Source of the DNA: Sepioteuthis lessoniana
Taxonomy: Eukaryota > Mollusca > Cephalopoda > Myopsida > Loliginidae
Direction: 5' to 3'
Assembly (NCBI GenBank): GCA_963585895.1
Contig: OY757904.1
Location: 30,126,046 to 30,190,045 of the forward strand
DNA: 64,000 nt
Positions within the stretch are counted from its first letter, which is position 1. Every line of letters starts with the position of its first letter. This document shows positions 34,066-44,585 of the stretch, in pieces. The translations under genes and the position numbers were made by a program. The notes under the pieces are model-generated. The model ran no database searches. It was not told the origin of the DNA and was given only the letters and a program-made list of their open reading frames with translations.

Positions 34066-34649
34066 TGTGGGTGGGGGTAAACTGAAAGAACACTACGTAT
34101 TATATATGTCTTGTAACATAAAAAAAATTTCGAAATTATAAACAAAGTTTTATTTAAATTGAACAAATGATATAAAAAAAAACATTACATATGATTTTTG
34201 AATTGCTTCACCGATTTTTTTTCATTCAGTTCACTTGCCTTTCATTTAGCTTTCCTTTTCCATTATTTCTTTTATATTCATTTATCGATATTGGTATAAA
34301 TTGTTCTCTGATGAAATATTGCCAATAACCACTAATTTTCGCTGTGAAACCTTTTTATATTGATTTTTAATGCTTCTCCTCACACCTGATCATACTCTGT
34401 AGAAAATTAATAATCCAATCTTAAGCAACCTAATAAAATAAAGTTACAATTTTGGAAAGCCCAGTCGATGGGACTTATACACTCTAAGAGTATCCTCACA
34501 ACAAACTGAGGGTCCTGCTAATGACGCTAAATTTTATCAGATGGTGAGACTTCATTTAAAGAAATCTGGAGACTCTGAAGTACTCCTTCATTGCAATTAC
34601 TTATAGTTCCTGCTTGGATTTTATTTTTAATAATTTATTTTTGGTTTGG

Positions 34650-34885
34650 TTTGGTTTCTTTGTTTAATGGCATATCAACTCTTTTTAGGTTATTTAATGT
34701 CAAATCCATTCTCCTATAAGAACAGTAGTGTTACTAATTAACCCATAGCTGGGAGGATAAGGGGGTTCATAACTTTCCCAAGGGTATTTGCCCGAACGTG
34801 AACGTAATAGCGTGACTGGAGTACGAACTGCGTACTACGATTCCGCAGTCCATCGCTTTAATCATTACCCCACGAGGGTACCCAT
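34650..34885 (-). mobile_element. tRNA-derived SINE, family S3 (reference copy)
   Basis: Minus strand: 'CCTCGTGGGGTAATGATTAA' A-box region, 'AGTTCGTACTCC' B-box-like region, 'ACGTTCACGTTCGGGCAAAT', 'TCCCAGCTATGGGTTAATTA', and the 3' end 'TTGATATGCCATTAAACAAA'. Other copies: 2130, 7312, 37390, 50280, 53448. Confidence 0.75.
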
Positions 34886-34974
34886 ATTTATTTTTGAATT
34901 GGTTTGAATACGTAATAATGAATAACAGTAAATCATTTTACTAATAATAGTTACTCGAAGCTTTTCCTTTGTAA

Positions 34975-35066
34975 AAGTATTATTATTAGTTACTTAAAAC
35001 GATATGACTGATTACAAAAAATTGACAATTATTTAATTAATGAAACGAAGAATACTTGATAATATA
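34975..35066 (+). repeat. dispersed direct repeat, copy 2
   Basis: Partner of 33960-34065; ends at the left TA of mariner copy M3. Confidence 0.5.
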
Positions 35067-35068
35067 TA

Positions 35069-35961
35069 CGAGGATCATTAAATACGTTTCCAGACTTTTT
35101 TCGTATGGGCACTTTTATTAATAGTACACAAATGAAACTCTAGTCTCCTTCCAAGTAATCTCCTCCGGCTGCAATGCACTTGTTGTACCGTCCCAACACC
35201 TTCAGGAAGACCCCATGGAAGTCCTCTTGTGTAAGCATGTCAATGATCTTCGTCACAACATCTTTCATCTCCTCAATTGTCTCATAACGACAGACTCTGA
35301 GCTTAGGGAATAACCAAAAGCCACAGGGAGCAAGGTCTGGATTATAGGGAACGTGAGGAACTGTCTTGATGCCCATCTTGGTCAAATAATCTGTGACAAG
35401 GATGGAGGTGTGGACTGGTGCATAGTTTTGGTGGAAATGCCACTGACCTGATTTGAAGAGTGCTGGCCTCCCTGAAAAGCTCAACATAGTATTCTTTGTT
35501 GACTGTCTGTCCAGTTGGAACCCAGTGCATGTAGATCATCCGAGTGCTGTCAAAAAAAAGGGATCATCAAAACTTTGTGGGTGAACTTGCTCTGTCTGGC
35601 CTTCATGGGTCTGGGAGAGCCATCATGTTCTCCTGGGACCTCTGTCTCGTGGTCTCTGGGTCATAGCAGTAGATCCAGCTTTCAGCGCATGGCATTTTTT
35701 CTAAATTTAAAACAGAATTTTATTGCATATCGTTCTTCTAATGTCCAGATTGCATTTTCGAAATACCCCAGCTGAGACAGTCAAGCTTTAGTAAGGTGTA
35801 TTCCAATTCCACTGTAGCTGTTCATTTAAATCTTAAATCATAAAAATTCGTCTGTGATATCATAAGATGTATAGCATTTACAAACTGGATTTTCAAGAGT
35901 CTACGACAATTTTAAATATCTGTACCAAAAAAAAGTCTGGATGCTTATTGAATGCACCAGG
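35069..35961 (-). mobile_element. mariner-like transposon copy M3, internally deleted, catalytic site lost
   Basis: An 893 bp element with both terminal inverted repeats and TA on each side (35067-35068, 35962-35963). Minus strand keeps the catalytic half: CYDPETK-like text near 35655, IYMHWVPTGQTVNKEYYVE, then PALFKSGQWHFHQ, YNPDLAPCGFWLFPKL and ETIEEMKDVVTKIIDML. The catalytic second Asp in HFHQDN is Asn here (HFHQNY) and the third Asp in PCDF is Gly (PCGF), so the enzyme would be dead even without its frameshift near 35480. The N-terminal DNA-binding part is deleted at the same place as in copy M4. Confidence 0.92.
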
Positions 35962-35963
35962 TA

Positions 35964-36884
35964 AGAATAAAAGTACTTTAGAAACAACTACGTCATAAAT
36001 GAAAATACAAATGTTTTATAAAAACACTTTTTTCACTTCTAGGCATAAATACATTCAAACGAGTTGACGTTACGTCAATCAATCAATCAATCAATCATCG
36101 TTTACCTTTTCTTCGTTTCCAGAGTAAGTTTAGCGATTTTCACATTTTCACTAATTTCTTTTTAAATTCAAAATTTCAAAAGTGAACATTTAATATCTAT
36201 ATCGACCCTAAGGAAAAATAATCTGATTCGTTCGCATGTAATACCACAGGTACAAATAGACTATGGGTGCAGTACTAACACTTAGGTTTCAGTTGAAATC
36301 TGTGGTAACCTCTTAGACATAAAAATAAACGAACGCATAGCAGCGTCTGTTGGTTTGCTTGATATGAACGTGTATCTGCTATTACCCTTTCATAGTAGTC
36401 ACAGAAAAAAGAGAAATACAGTAGAAAACACATCAACTGATTTAGATAAACCCAAGGAAAAAGCAGTGCAAGGTGATAAGAACAACCACAGACTTGGGCA
36501 TTTCTTCTCCGTTGAACCGGCCGTCAACTCCTTTCACCCTCTTCTAGTTAACATCTACGGCTCCCTCTTTTAGTGACCAACTGACTTTGTTTTTCCAAAC
36601 GAACTTTTGTTCACCTTTACATATTAAAAAAAACCCAACTTTGCCCTCCATTATTTGTTAGAAAACAATGTATTACTAAATTGATTTACTAAAATACCTA
36701 ATTATTTTACATCACAGGCAAATATAAAAGCAATTTTAAATTACAAGCTAAAACAGAACAATTTTCACCATTAGACATACATACCATACCTAATGAAATT
36801 AAATGTGTCTGATGAACTAAATAACATTTGAATTTACTTATTTTTAAGATTAGATGCATTTCTAGGAAATGGATGCAATACATG
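35964..36884. other. AT-rich stretch with a (CAAT)n run, otherwise nothing recognised
   Basis: (TCAA)n at about 36073-36099. No gene supported. Confidence 0.5.
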
Positions 36885-37255
36885 GACGCTAAATAAATGT
36901 ATGGAGAAAAAGCATGACGGCACCTATAGAAGAACGCTGAGAGCAATATTAGGCGGCACCTAACAAAGCAGCTGCTGTAAAGCCACTTACTACCAATCAT
37001 GAAAACTATACAAAGTAGACGAACCAGACATGCAGGACACTGCTGGAAAGGTAGGGACAAACTCATAAGTGCCATACTCCTATGGACCCCTTCACATGGA
37101 CAAGCAAAGGCAGGACGACCAGCTAGAACCTATTACAACAGATCTATGCCGATATAGGATGTAGCCTTGAAGACCTACCGGGAACGATGGACTACAAAGA
37201 GGGGTGGAGGGAGAGGTTCAGTGAGATCCACGCTGGTGTTGCTACATGACGATGA
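36885..37255 (+). mobile_element. RTE-like LINE, 3' fragment, degraded
   Basis: Plus-strand similarity to the LINE tail from 'GGATGCAATACATGGACGCT' through 'AGACGAACCAGACATGCAGG' and 'GGCAGGACGACCAGCTAGAA' to the end 'ACATGACGATGATGATAATG', i.e. an (ATG)n tail. It has internal deletions and stops. Confidence 0.85.
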
Positions 37256-37389
37256 TGATAATGTTTAGTACTCGCTAAAAATCAATAAGAATTATCTATT
37301 CTGTTAATGGTTTCGTATCTTTGTTTAATGTTACCACGACGTTCGCTGGTTATTTATGCAAAAGCCATCATAAGAGAAAAACAGTATTG

Positions 37390-37548
37390 GTACTATTTAA
37401 CCCATAACTGGAAGGAACAAGACAGTCCTTGCCTTTCTCATGGGTATTAGACCAAAAGTGAACGTAACTACGCTACTGGAGTTCGAACTCACATCCATAT
37501 AGCAGTTCAATACGTTAGTCACTCTGCCACGGAATACCCCATTTCCTC
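37390..37548 (-). mobile_element. tRNA-derived SINE, family S3, partial
   Basis: Minus strand: 'CGTGGCAGAGTGACTAACGT' A-box region, 'GAGTTCGAACTCC' B box, 'GTTACGTTCACTTTTGGTCT' and 'TTCCAGTTATGGGTTAAATA'. Truncated before the 3' end. Confidence 0.7.
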
Positions 37549-37723
37549 TACTTTTATATGTTGTAGTCTTCAGCATTATATACGACATAGATTAGTAATC
37601 AGGATTAGGTTTTAACTCAGTCATTTTACCAGAATTACCAAATACACTATATACAAAATAACATCAAACAAAACCTTATGCCAACAATGTATAATCTATC
37701 AACATATAAAATATACGTACAGG

Positions 37724-37768
<45 letters not shown>

Positions 37769-37793
37769 GGTGTGTGTGTGTGTGTGTGTGTGG
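37724..37793. repeat. compound (AT)n(GT)n microsatellite
   Basis: AT run followed by about 12 GT units. Confidence 0.96.
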
Positions 37794-38286
37794 ATCTAAA
37801 ACGGTGAACTTTAAGACATTCTGGTTATTCAGATCATAAATGCTTTCTATGTTTTTTGAAATAGCCTCCAGAAATAGGAAGACATACAATAAGTATCATT
37901 TTTAATATTCGGTAATAGAAATTGCAAAAGATACAGACCTATTACCGTTGGCAAATATACACATTTTGGAAAATGCATAGATATCAAAACTACAGAATAT
38001 GAGCGAGACGTTAACATTTGGAAATGGAACTCGCTTATAATTTTGTTTTTTCTTGGCCAATGAAAACGTCAACTTAGCAAACGCTAAAATTTAGGTACAC
38101 GCCGGATCTTATTAAAGTCCATGTCGACTACTGCATTATTTTCGTCTTTTAATCTTTACTAGGAAATATCTAAGTGTGTACAATAATCAATATAACTCAG
38201 CTATCACGAAGATACTGATATAACTATCTATCTCAGTTCATGGCTCTTCATTTTGGTGTTTGATAAATAACTTTACTGAAGCGTGC

Positions 38287-38425
38287 TATCTATCTATCTA
38301 TCTATCTATGCCAATTTTTTGGATGTCAATCTAATTATCTATCAATCGGTGTCATTCTGATAATAGCTATCTGTACATCTATCTGTCTGCGTACATGTAT
38401 ATGTGTGTATGCTTGTGTGTGCGTG

Positions 38426-38483
<58 letters not shown>

Positions 38484-38526
38484 AGAAAGAAAAAAAGAAA
38501 GAAAGAGAAAGAGAGAGAAAGAGAGT
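38287..38526. repeat. cluster of (ATCT)n, (GATA)n, (GA)n and (GAAA)n
   Basis: Six ATCT units, then GATA, GA and GAAA purine-rich runs. It could form hairpins between TATC and GATA parts. Confidence 0.93.
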
Positions 38527-38611
38527 ATATTTGTATCTGTCTATCTATCTATCTACTGAAACTTAGGACTTGAAGGCTCTCAGTAAAATTATATGTATAT
38601 ATATATATATA

Positions 38612-39165
38612 CTTTCTTTAAAGAAAAAAAACAAAGACCGGTTACTTTAGGATTATAAATTTATTTCCATCCTGTTTTGTGTTTCAGATGTAAACCAAAA
38701 ACACGAAGAAAAATATAACAAGACTTCTTCAGATCTTATAAATCAGAATAGACACGGGGCGGGAGGAAGGAAGAGGGAAGAAGAGTTATCTCCTCGTTTT
38801 TTTAAATTTCCGTTTTTTATTTCCTTATTTATTTTATTTATTTTTATTTTTCTAATTTTACCGTCGGTTGGAATTATGGTAATTTAACTTTCTTCTTTAT
38901 TTTATTTATTTTCCTTTTTTGTTAAGTTCGATAATGTTTGGTATTTTAGATGTTCAGGGTAGAAAGAATATTTGTGATTTGCGAACCTCTCTTTTCATTT
39001 AGTGGAGGAAATCCCGATATAGGTTTTTCTATCCGTTATATTCTCTTTTGGGTAAATTATTCCTTGATATACTACATTATTTAAGATACATAATCCATTC
39101 ATAGGACAAGTGTCTCGAGATTTACTATTACATTATTTTTTATACCGTTATTATTATTATTATTA

Positions 39166-39196
<31 letters not shown>

Positions 39197-39309
39197 AATA
39201 TATGTTATATTTTCTTCGTGTTTTTGGTTTACATGAAAAACACAAAACAGTATGGAAATAAATTTAAAATCCTAAAGTAACCGGTTTTTGGTTTTTTCTT
39301 TAAAGAAAG
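38612..39309. mobile_element. foldback element with ~108 bp inverted arms and TA flanks
   Basis: Arms 38612-38720 and 39203-39309 are reverse complements at high identity. They share CTTTCTTTAAAGAAA at the tips, CCGGTTACTTTAGGAT, AAATTTATTTCCAT, CTGTTTTGTGTTT and AAACCAAAAACACGAAGA. TA is on both sides (38610-38611, 39310-39311). The interior holds a purine-rich tract and (ATT)n and codes for nothing. Total 698 bp. A related single arm lies at 45885-46000. The superfamily is not identified; a palindromic joining of two retroelement ends is an alternative. Confidence 0.8.
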
Positions 39310-39652
39310 TATTGCTCTGTAATATTAGTAACATTGAGCTCTCTACCAGAAAAAATTAAATGTTCAGCTCTTGAAAGATTTTCTGGTGCTGAAGGAATTA
39401 CTCCCAACTCTGGTTTAACTGGACCGAATAATACTATATTGAAACTATCGACATTCATATTTTCAGTAATATCTTGTTGGTTTATACGTGGTTTTATTAT
39501 TCTTCATATCTATTTAGGTTATTTATTCTTTATCATGAAATTTGAAACAGATTTGTGATGAGTAACACATAATGATGACAATGATGACTGAATTCCCTAC
39601 AATAATAATAAAGACCTGTTTATCATTATACTACAGGAAAAGCAACCCATTT

Positions 39653-39675
39653 CTCTCTCTTTCCCCTCTCTCTCT

Positions 39676-39718
<43 letters not shown>

Positions 39719-39752
39719 AGCTGAATCTATCTATCTATCTATCTATCTATTA
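39653..39752. repeat. (CT)n(AT)n and (ATCT)n microsatellites
   Basis: Three simple runs in sequence. Confidence 0.94.
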
Positions 39753-39928
39753 ACCCTAACAGTGTATATCCATCTTTTTATCTTTCAATGATACATTCAG
39801 ATTTTGGTTCGCACGTTTTATTCTTTTGTTAATTTTTTTTTCAATTGTATGTTGTCAGTTACTTAGTGATATTCTTATAGTCTTCCTATCTATACAGACT
39901 ACTCATTTTCAAATCTATCAATCTCTCC

Positions 39929-39932
<4 letters not shown>

Positions 39933-40018
<86 letters not shown>
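39933..40018. repeat. (AC)n(AT)n(GT)n microsatellite
   Basis: About 25 AC, 9 AT and 9 GT units; AC and GT ends can pair as a hairpin. Confidence 0.96.
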
Positions 40019-40019
<1 letters not shown>

Positions 40020-40163
40020 AGGATGACAGACAGAGAGTCTGTTCTTATCTATCTATCAATCTATCTACCTCTCAATTTATATAATAATATGTTTCTTGAA
40101 ATTAGACACGTACACGTTCTCAGGACAATTTTATCAGATAATGTGTGACTTTCTATTATTCAT

Positions 40164-40167
<4 letters not shown>

Positions 40168-40217
<50 letters not shown>
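40168..40217. repeat. (AT)n microsatellite
   Basis: About 25 AT units. Confidence 0.96.
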
Positions 40218-40218
<1 letters not shown>

Positions 40219-41369
40219 CTTCAAGTCGATGAATGGAATATCTGCCTGCTTATTTTTGTCTCCTGGTGTCGCCTTACAATCTTAAGTTATGAAATTTGTC
40301 CTTAGAGCTTGTTGGTAGAATCTTACACATATGTGGCGGGATGTACTCTTAGAAAACAAACTTAGTAAGAGCTTTGACATTTCGAAAGTTTTCTCCGAAA
40401 GAAACAATCCTCGCTATGCCCTTAAAACATTTATCTTTAAGAAACCAAAGTAAAGAAAAAACATGTATATTGAAATGATTTACCACATTATAAAAAGACG
40501 CGGTTATTTGGCACCAAAATTTGTATTCTCCTTTTTTTTAAAGATATATACAGTCAAATATTCTCTAAGCCAAATCCATATAAATTTCTTTTAAAATCTT
40601 CAAAAAATAAAAATTTATGATAAATGAATGGAACTTTCCGTTTTATTAATAAAATTGTGAGCTCAGTGTTTTTTCTTTAATAAAAGTATTAGTAAAAATA
40701 TATTTAAAATAAGTACCTAACCATTACTTAATTTCATATTTCAAGAAATGCCAAATGAAAAACATAAAAAGTTAACTCCCTAGAGAAATTCTGCAATTAA
40801 TTATTTTTCTAAACTTAGTCTGCTCAAAGTTAATTAATTACCGGTATATGAACAGCTAAGTCTTAAATATTAACTTAATTTTTGCTTTGCTTTACGTATC
40901 TTAATTTTTTAAAATTGATTTGCCTTAGGTAAAATGAAAAAAATAATCCTACTATTTATGTATATTCAGAAACTTTAGTTATAAGATACCCCTTATTTGT
41001 TTTTATATCTATTTTTCTCAAAAGCCCCTTGAAGGTTATTAAGTAAAAACAGTGTTTTTATCAGAGAAAAACGAATTAGAATCGTTGCCTGATACATTAC
41101 TTAAATGTAGTTTTACTTTTAGTTAATTTACTAATTTTTGATAATTGTATATAGATACTCCGTTCATTTTCAGTAAATAAAATTGATTGCTTATTGGTTG
41201 GATTTACCATGTGATGTTGTTATACGCCTAGATATTAGGGAGTAATGTTCATTTTAAGTTCATATCAATTGTTTTTGAGTTGTCATTTCTTTTTCATTTG
41301 TACATAGTTATATGATATCAAGTATTTTATCTAATACAAATATTTTCAAATGGATGTATCTTAGCCATA
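40218..41369. other. AT-rich stretch, nothing recognised
   Basis: No supported feature over about 1.1 kb. Confidence 0.5.
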
Positions 41370-41560
41370 ATTGGGACCCTAACAGTTACTACCACGTGGG
41401 TTCACGGTGGACTCGAGAGTAATTATAATGAAGAGGCTCTCCAGCCCGCAGATTTCCTGAATTGGGATCACACATCAGATTCAATTTAACGTCATTGCCA
41501 GTACATCACTTTTTGAGAAGGTCTTACTCCACTGTAAGAAATTTATCCAGTGTATTCTAA
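41370..41560 (+). repeat. dispersed repeat family S4
   Basis: Blocks 'TTGGGACCCTAACAGTTACT', 'GGTGGACTCGAGAGTAATTA', 'TACATCACTTTTTGAG' and 'TATCCAGTGTATTCTA' match the order in the copies at 1765, 61010 and 63090. Confidence 0.6.
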
Positions 41561-41822
41561 GCTTCACGAGTGACAAAAAAGATATCCATAAAAACGAGAA
41601 CAAATTAATTGTCAGAAAATAAAAGTAATTCCTAATCTATTAAATACACCAAAGAAATAATTTCAAACAAGTAAAATTAAGTGTTTTAAGAAATGTTGGA
41701 TAGTTTAATTAAAGTATCTTCATCTTCCAAAATGATTGTGTTGTAACGCGCGTGACCGACAAAAACAACTTTCCTTATTCCTTGAAACAAATGCTACTTT
41801 CGTAAAAAATGTTAATAATTCT

Positions 41823-41935
41823 ACATTTTCTTTCTTTTTTATTTTTTATTTGGGGAATTATATTGTGAATTGAATTACAATGAGGTAATTCAATTCACAA
41901 TATAATTCCTCTACTTAAAAAGAAAGAAAATGTGC
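41823..41935. repeat. inverted repeat at the 5' edge of the hammerhead retroposon
   Basis: GGAATTATATTGTGAATTG and the adjoining AATTAC (about 41856-41880) face their exact complement at about 41885-41909. Further out ACATTTTCTTTCTTTTT faces AAAAAGAAAGAAAATGT. The loop is only about 5 bases. The right arm overlaps the left 18 bp direct repeat and the start of the element at 41902. Confidence 0.85.
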
Positions 41936-42306
41936 ATCTATACCCTTACCCTTGAGGTTATGATAATTACACGGATGTGTATTTCCAATTCTCCTGGGAA
42001 GACGTGGTCCCGGAAGTGACCGTGTCCTCTATAAAGAATATGGATGTAACTTGCAAGACACAACAGATTAATTGGCCGCGCAACTACCTAGTTAATTTGG
42101 CATGACTTGTGTGCAATATGAACTGATCGCTCAGTGGTAGAGTTTCGGCTCTGTATTCTGTAATTACTGGTTCCATCTCTAGTAGGAGATATGACGTTAT
42201 ATACAACTGATGAGATCAGATATGGTCGAAACCGCTGTCCAGTGTTTTTGTATGCCACGCGCAGTTGTTCACCCAATTTTCTGGTCGTGGTAATTCAATT
42301 CACAAT
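41884..42306 (+). mobile_element. retroposon with tRNA-like head and hammerhead, bounded by 18 bp direct repeats
   Basis: GGTAATTCAATTCACAAT occurs at 41884-41901 and again at 42289-42306. The 387 bp between them hold an unidentified 5' part (41902-42120), a tRNA-like head (42121-42192) and a hammerhead-like motif (42207-42250). The direct repeats are of target-duplication length for a retroposon. The tRNA-like head has A box 'GCTCAGTGGTAGAGT' and B box 'GGTTCCATCTC'. Confidence 0.65.
42201..42252 (+). ncRNA. hammerhead ribozyme motif, type I, decayed
   Basis: Core CTGATGA at 42207-42213, stem II GATC/GGTC (42214-42217 with 42224-42227, one G-T pair), GAAA at 42228-42231, then ACCG/CTGT as a mismatched stem III and GTC ending at 42239 (expected cleavage site). 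Stem I can form from ATACAA (42201-42206) and TTGTAT, but about eight extra bases separate the second strand from the cleavage site, so self-cleavage is doubtful. The core itself is intact. Confidence 0.72.
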
Positions 42307-43664
42307 GTTAATATTTATTCAATGTTTTTAAAGGATAGGGTTTTAAAAAAGTATAATTTTACAGTGATACGCAATATGTACACATTTGGAATTTAGGTGA
42401 ATTTTCAACTTCCATATTTTTGTGTAACCTCATCAGCATCTATCTTTGTATCTCCTTACACCAACATTTATAACCTAACAGTTATTTAATTACACATGAT
42501 TTCTTAAAAGGAAAATGTTACAGTTTTAGGTTGTGACACGGATACCCAAATTCAATTCTTGAAGGAGACTGTTCTACTTTCCTATTGTGCTGATGACTTT
42601 GGAAATGGTATGATACTAATTCTACAAGCTTCATTAATTGCAGAGCTGACAGGGCTTCTTTTTTTTTTACCTTGCAGTGCAACCATTTTAGGAGAAGGAC
42701 AGCTCTGAATTCAAATCACTTGCAGAACGCAACAAGAACCAGTCGACGGGACCCGTGAAAGCGCGATTTCAATATAGCTTTAAAAAATGTTTTTTTCCTG
42801 AATAGTCAGTATAGTTTTTTTGCGCAGATAATTCATTTTGTTCCTGAAGGCCTCTAACATTTTGAAATAATTCACTCTAATTTTTAATCCTGAAAAATGA
42901 AAATATGAATCAAAATGTCCCAAAGTAAAAAGTATACTCTTACCACACAGATATCCAAATATTTTAGTTGTTAAGAAGTCTTTTCCTCTGGATGAAAGAA
43001 GCCATATAAATATGTTATTGCCGTAGAATTTCATTTTCGAAAGCATTTCAAGAAATCCCCTAAACTTAAAGAGACACTCTGTAGGTGAATCTTTGAATAC
43101 ACTAATTGTACAATACAAAAAGCGGATGTCCTGAGTGGGACATTGATATGCATCTTGTAATGAACCTCTAGTTCTAATAAGTTTGAAGTACCTTAACATT
43201 GTCATTACTCTTAGGTCTTCTTTGACCCGAATTGTTAGAACCTATAACGGTCTAATCAATGGCTCAAATGGATCAAATAACTCTAGGCGTTGATACACCG
43301 TTAAAGTTAATCAATCAACCAACCAATAAATTAGGTAAACAATTTTGCATTGCTAAAATGATTTAAAAAGGAGTTAAATTATTGAAAGCTACTTTTATCT
43401 AAAAACAATTTTGGCCTTTGAATTTATTTACCCGAATTCTAATTCTATATAAAAGAGAATTAGTTCTAAGTTGGAGTTATTTTTTATCCTTGATACTTCG
43501 TAACATTTTGTGGAAACGGTTGAATGAAATGACCCTTATAAACTGCATGTATCAGAATATTTAAGACGTCGTTTGAAAGTTACCATGCATTAGAGGAGTA
43601 GATTTTATCTAGTTTATTCAACACGTTCTATCAATATAAACACTGATAGTGGACCAAAACCCGT
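42307..43664. other. AT-rich stretch, nothing firmly recognised
   Basis: 43225-43330 has 'GTTGATACACCGTTAAAG' and 'CAATCAACCAACCAAT', a weak minus-strand resemblance to the leader of the minisatellite family at 52586-52925. The 141-codon minus-strand frame at 42780-43205 has no recognisable domain. Confidence 0.4.
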
Positions 43665-43861
43665 TGCTTATAAGAGACTCATGAGACGCCATTTTCCTGC
43701 CGCTTCAACAAGCGTTGCCGTGCGAGTGCTAACAAGCGTGAGGAGGGCAACTTTGGTGGGTGGTAATGCACAGTCAAGTGGAGAATATGAGTGTCTCTCC
43801 AATGTTGCAGTTCAACAAATAGACACTAAATGTCCCCGTGAACAATCGCTCAATTGCAAAG
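43665..43861 (+). other. candidate host exon ending in a consensus splice donor
   Basis: A locally GC-rich segment open from ATG 43681 (MRRHFPAAST...) up to CAAAG|GTAAGA at 43861/43862, which fits the donor consensus closely. A TATA-like TTATAAG lies just upstream (about 43670-43676), so it might be a first exon or a 5' UTR. The peptide is not recognised. It may equally be chance. Confidence 0.3.
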
Positions 43862-43931
43862 GTAAGAACTTATGAAAAAACATGGAGAATTAAAGAAATA
43901 TATAATTACAAATGCATTTCATATGGAGTAA

Positions 43932-43969
<38 letters not shown>
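43932..43969. repeat. (AT)n microsatellite
   Basis: About 19 AT units, joined to a SINE. Confidence 0.96.
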
Positions 43970-43972
<3 letters not shown>

Positions 43973-44221
43973 CATAAGTGTTACAGTGTTCGTCAATGGC
44001 CTGGCAGACCTAGGTTCTATCCCAGGAGGAGTCATACTAATAACTCAAAAAATGGTACTTGATACTACCTTACTTAACACACAGCATTATAAGGTAAGGA
44101 TCAAGAGTAAAGTGGAGCAATTCAGGGAAAGGAGTAGTGCGCTCCCCTACGCCTTGGTGTAGTAGCAATCGAAAAGGGAGCCTTCGGATCACCCTCGACT
44201 ACGGTTGCAAACGTTAATTAC

Positions 44222-44223
<2 letters not shown>
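43970..44223 (+). mobile_element. tRNA-derived SINE, family S1 (copy e)
   Basis: Head 'TTGGCATAAGTGTTACAGTG', B box 'GGTTCTATCCC', S1 body with AATGGTACTTGATACTACC, AACACACAGCATTATAAGGT, GTAAAGTGGAGCAATTCAGG and GTGCGCTCCCCTACGCC. Its 3' end runs into (AC)n(AT)n. Confidence 0.88.

Positions 44224-44307
<84 letters not shown>
44224..44307. repeat. compound (AC)n(AT)n microsatellite
   Basis: About 16 AC then about 26 AT units directly after the SINE 3' end. Confidence 0.96.
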
Positions 44308-44309
<2 letters not shown>

Positions 44310-44317
44310 AAATGATG

Positions 44318-44585
44318 TTGATAACGTGGTGTCCTTTGACTTTTTCGTGCCATCCGTCTGTATTGTACATCCATCCTGGTAGCACCTCTAGATAGTATCC
44401 AGTGCTTATTCAGTGTTGATATATTTAAATTTTTGGAGGTTGGCCTACACTGGTGTGTACTTGCGTTGGAGTCCTTGAGAGACGTCACTTATAATTTCGC
44501 CCTTACTTCCGCATTAGTACATTGCATGACTTGGATGTTTTCCGAGATAGGATGTAAGGGACGATGCAGCTGTTATATATTTTTT
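44318..44585 (-). mobile_element. RTE-like LINE, strongly decayed fragment
   Basis: 'GAGAGACGTCACTTATAATT', 'TCGCCCTTACTTCC', 'GCATGACTTGGAT' and 'TTTTCCGAGATAGGATG' follow the order of the minus-strand LINE tail at 3410-3530, but many changes have accumulated and no frame remains. Confidence 0.55.

Noticed and set aside
34310-34330. CTGATGA at 'TCTCTGATGAAATATTGCC'
   Set aside because: No paired stem II and no GAAA at the right distance.
42588-42615. GCTGATGACTTTGGAAATGG, which has CTGATGA and GAAA
   Set aside because: There is no stem II between the boxes and no stem I or III, so it is not a hammerhead.
42780-43205. 141-codon minus-strand frame
   Set aside because: No recognisable motif; in AT-rich DNA a frame of this length is possible by chance.
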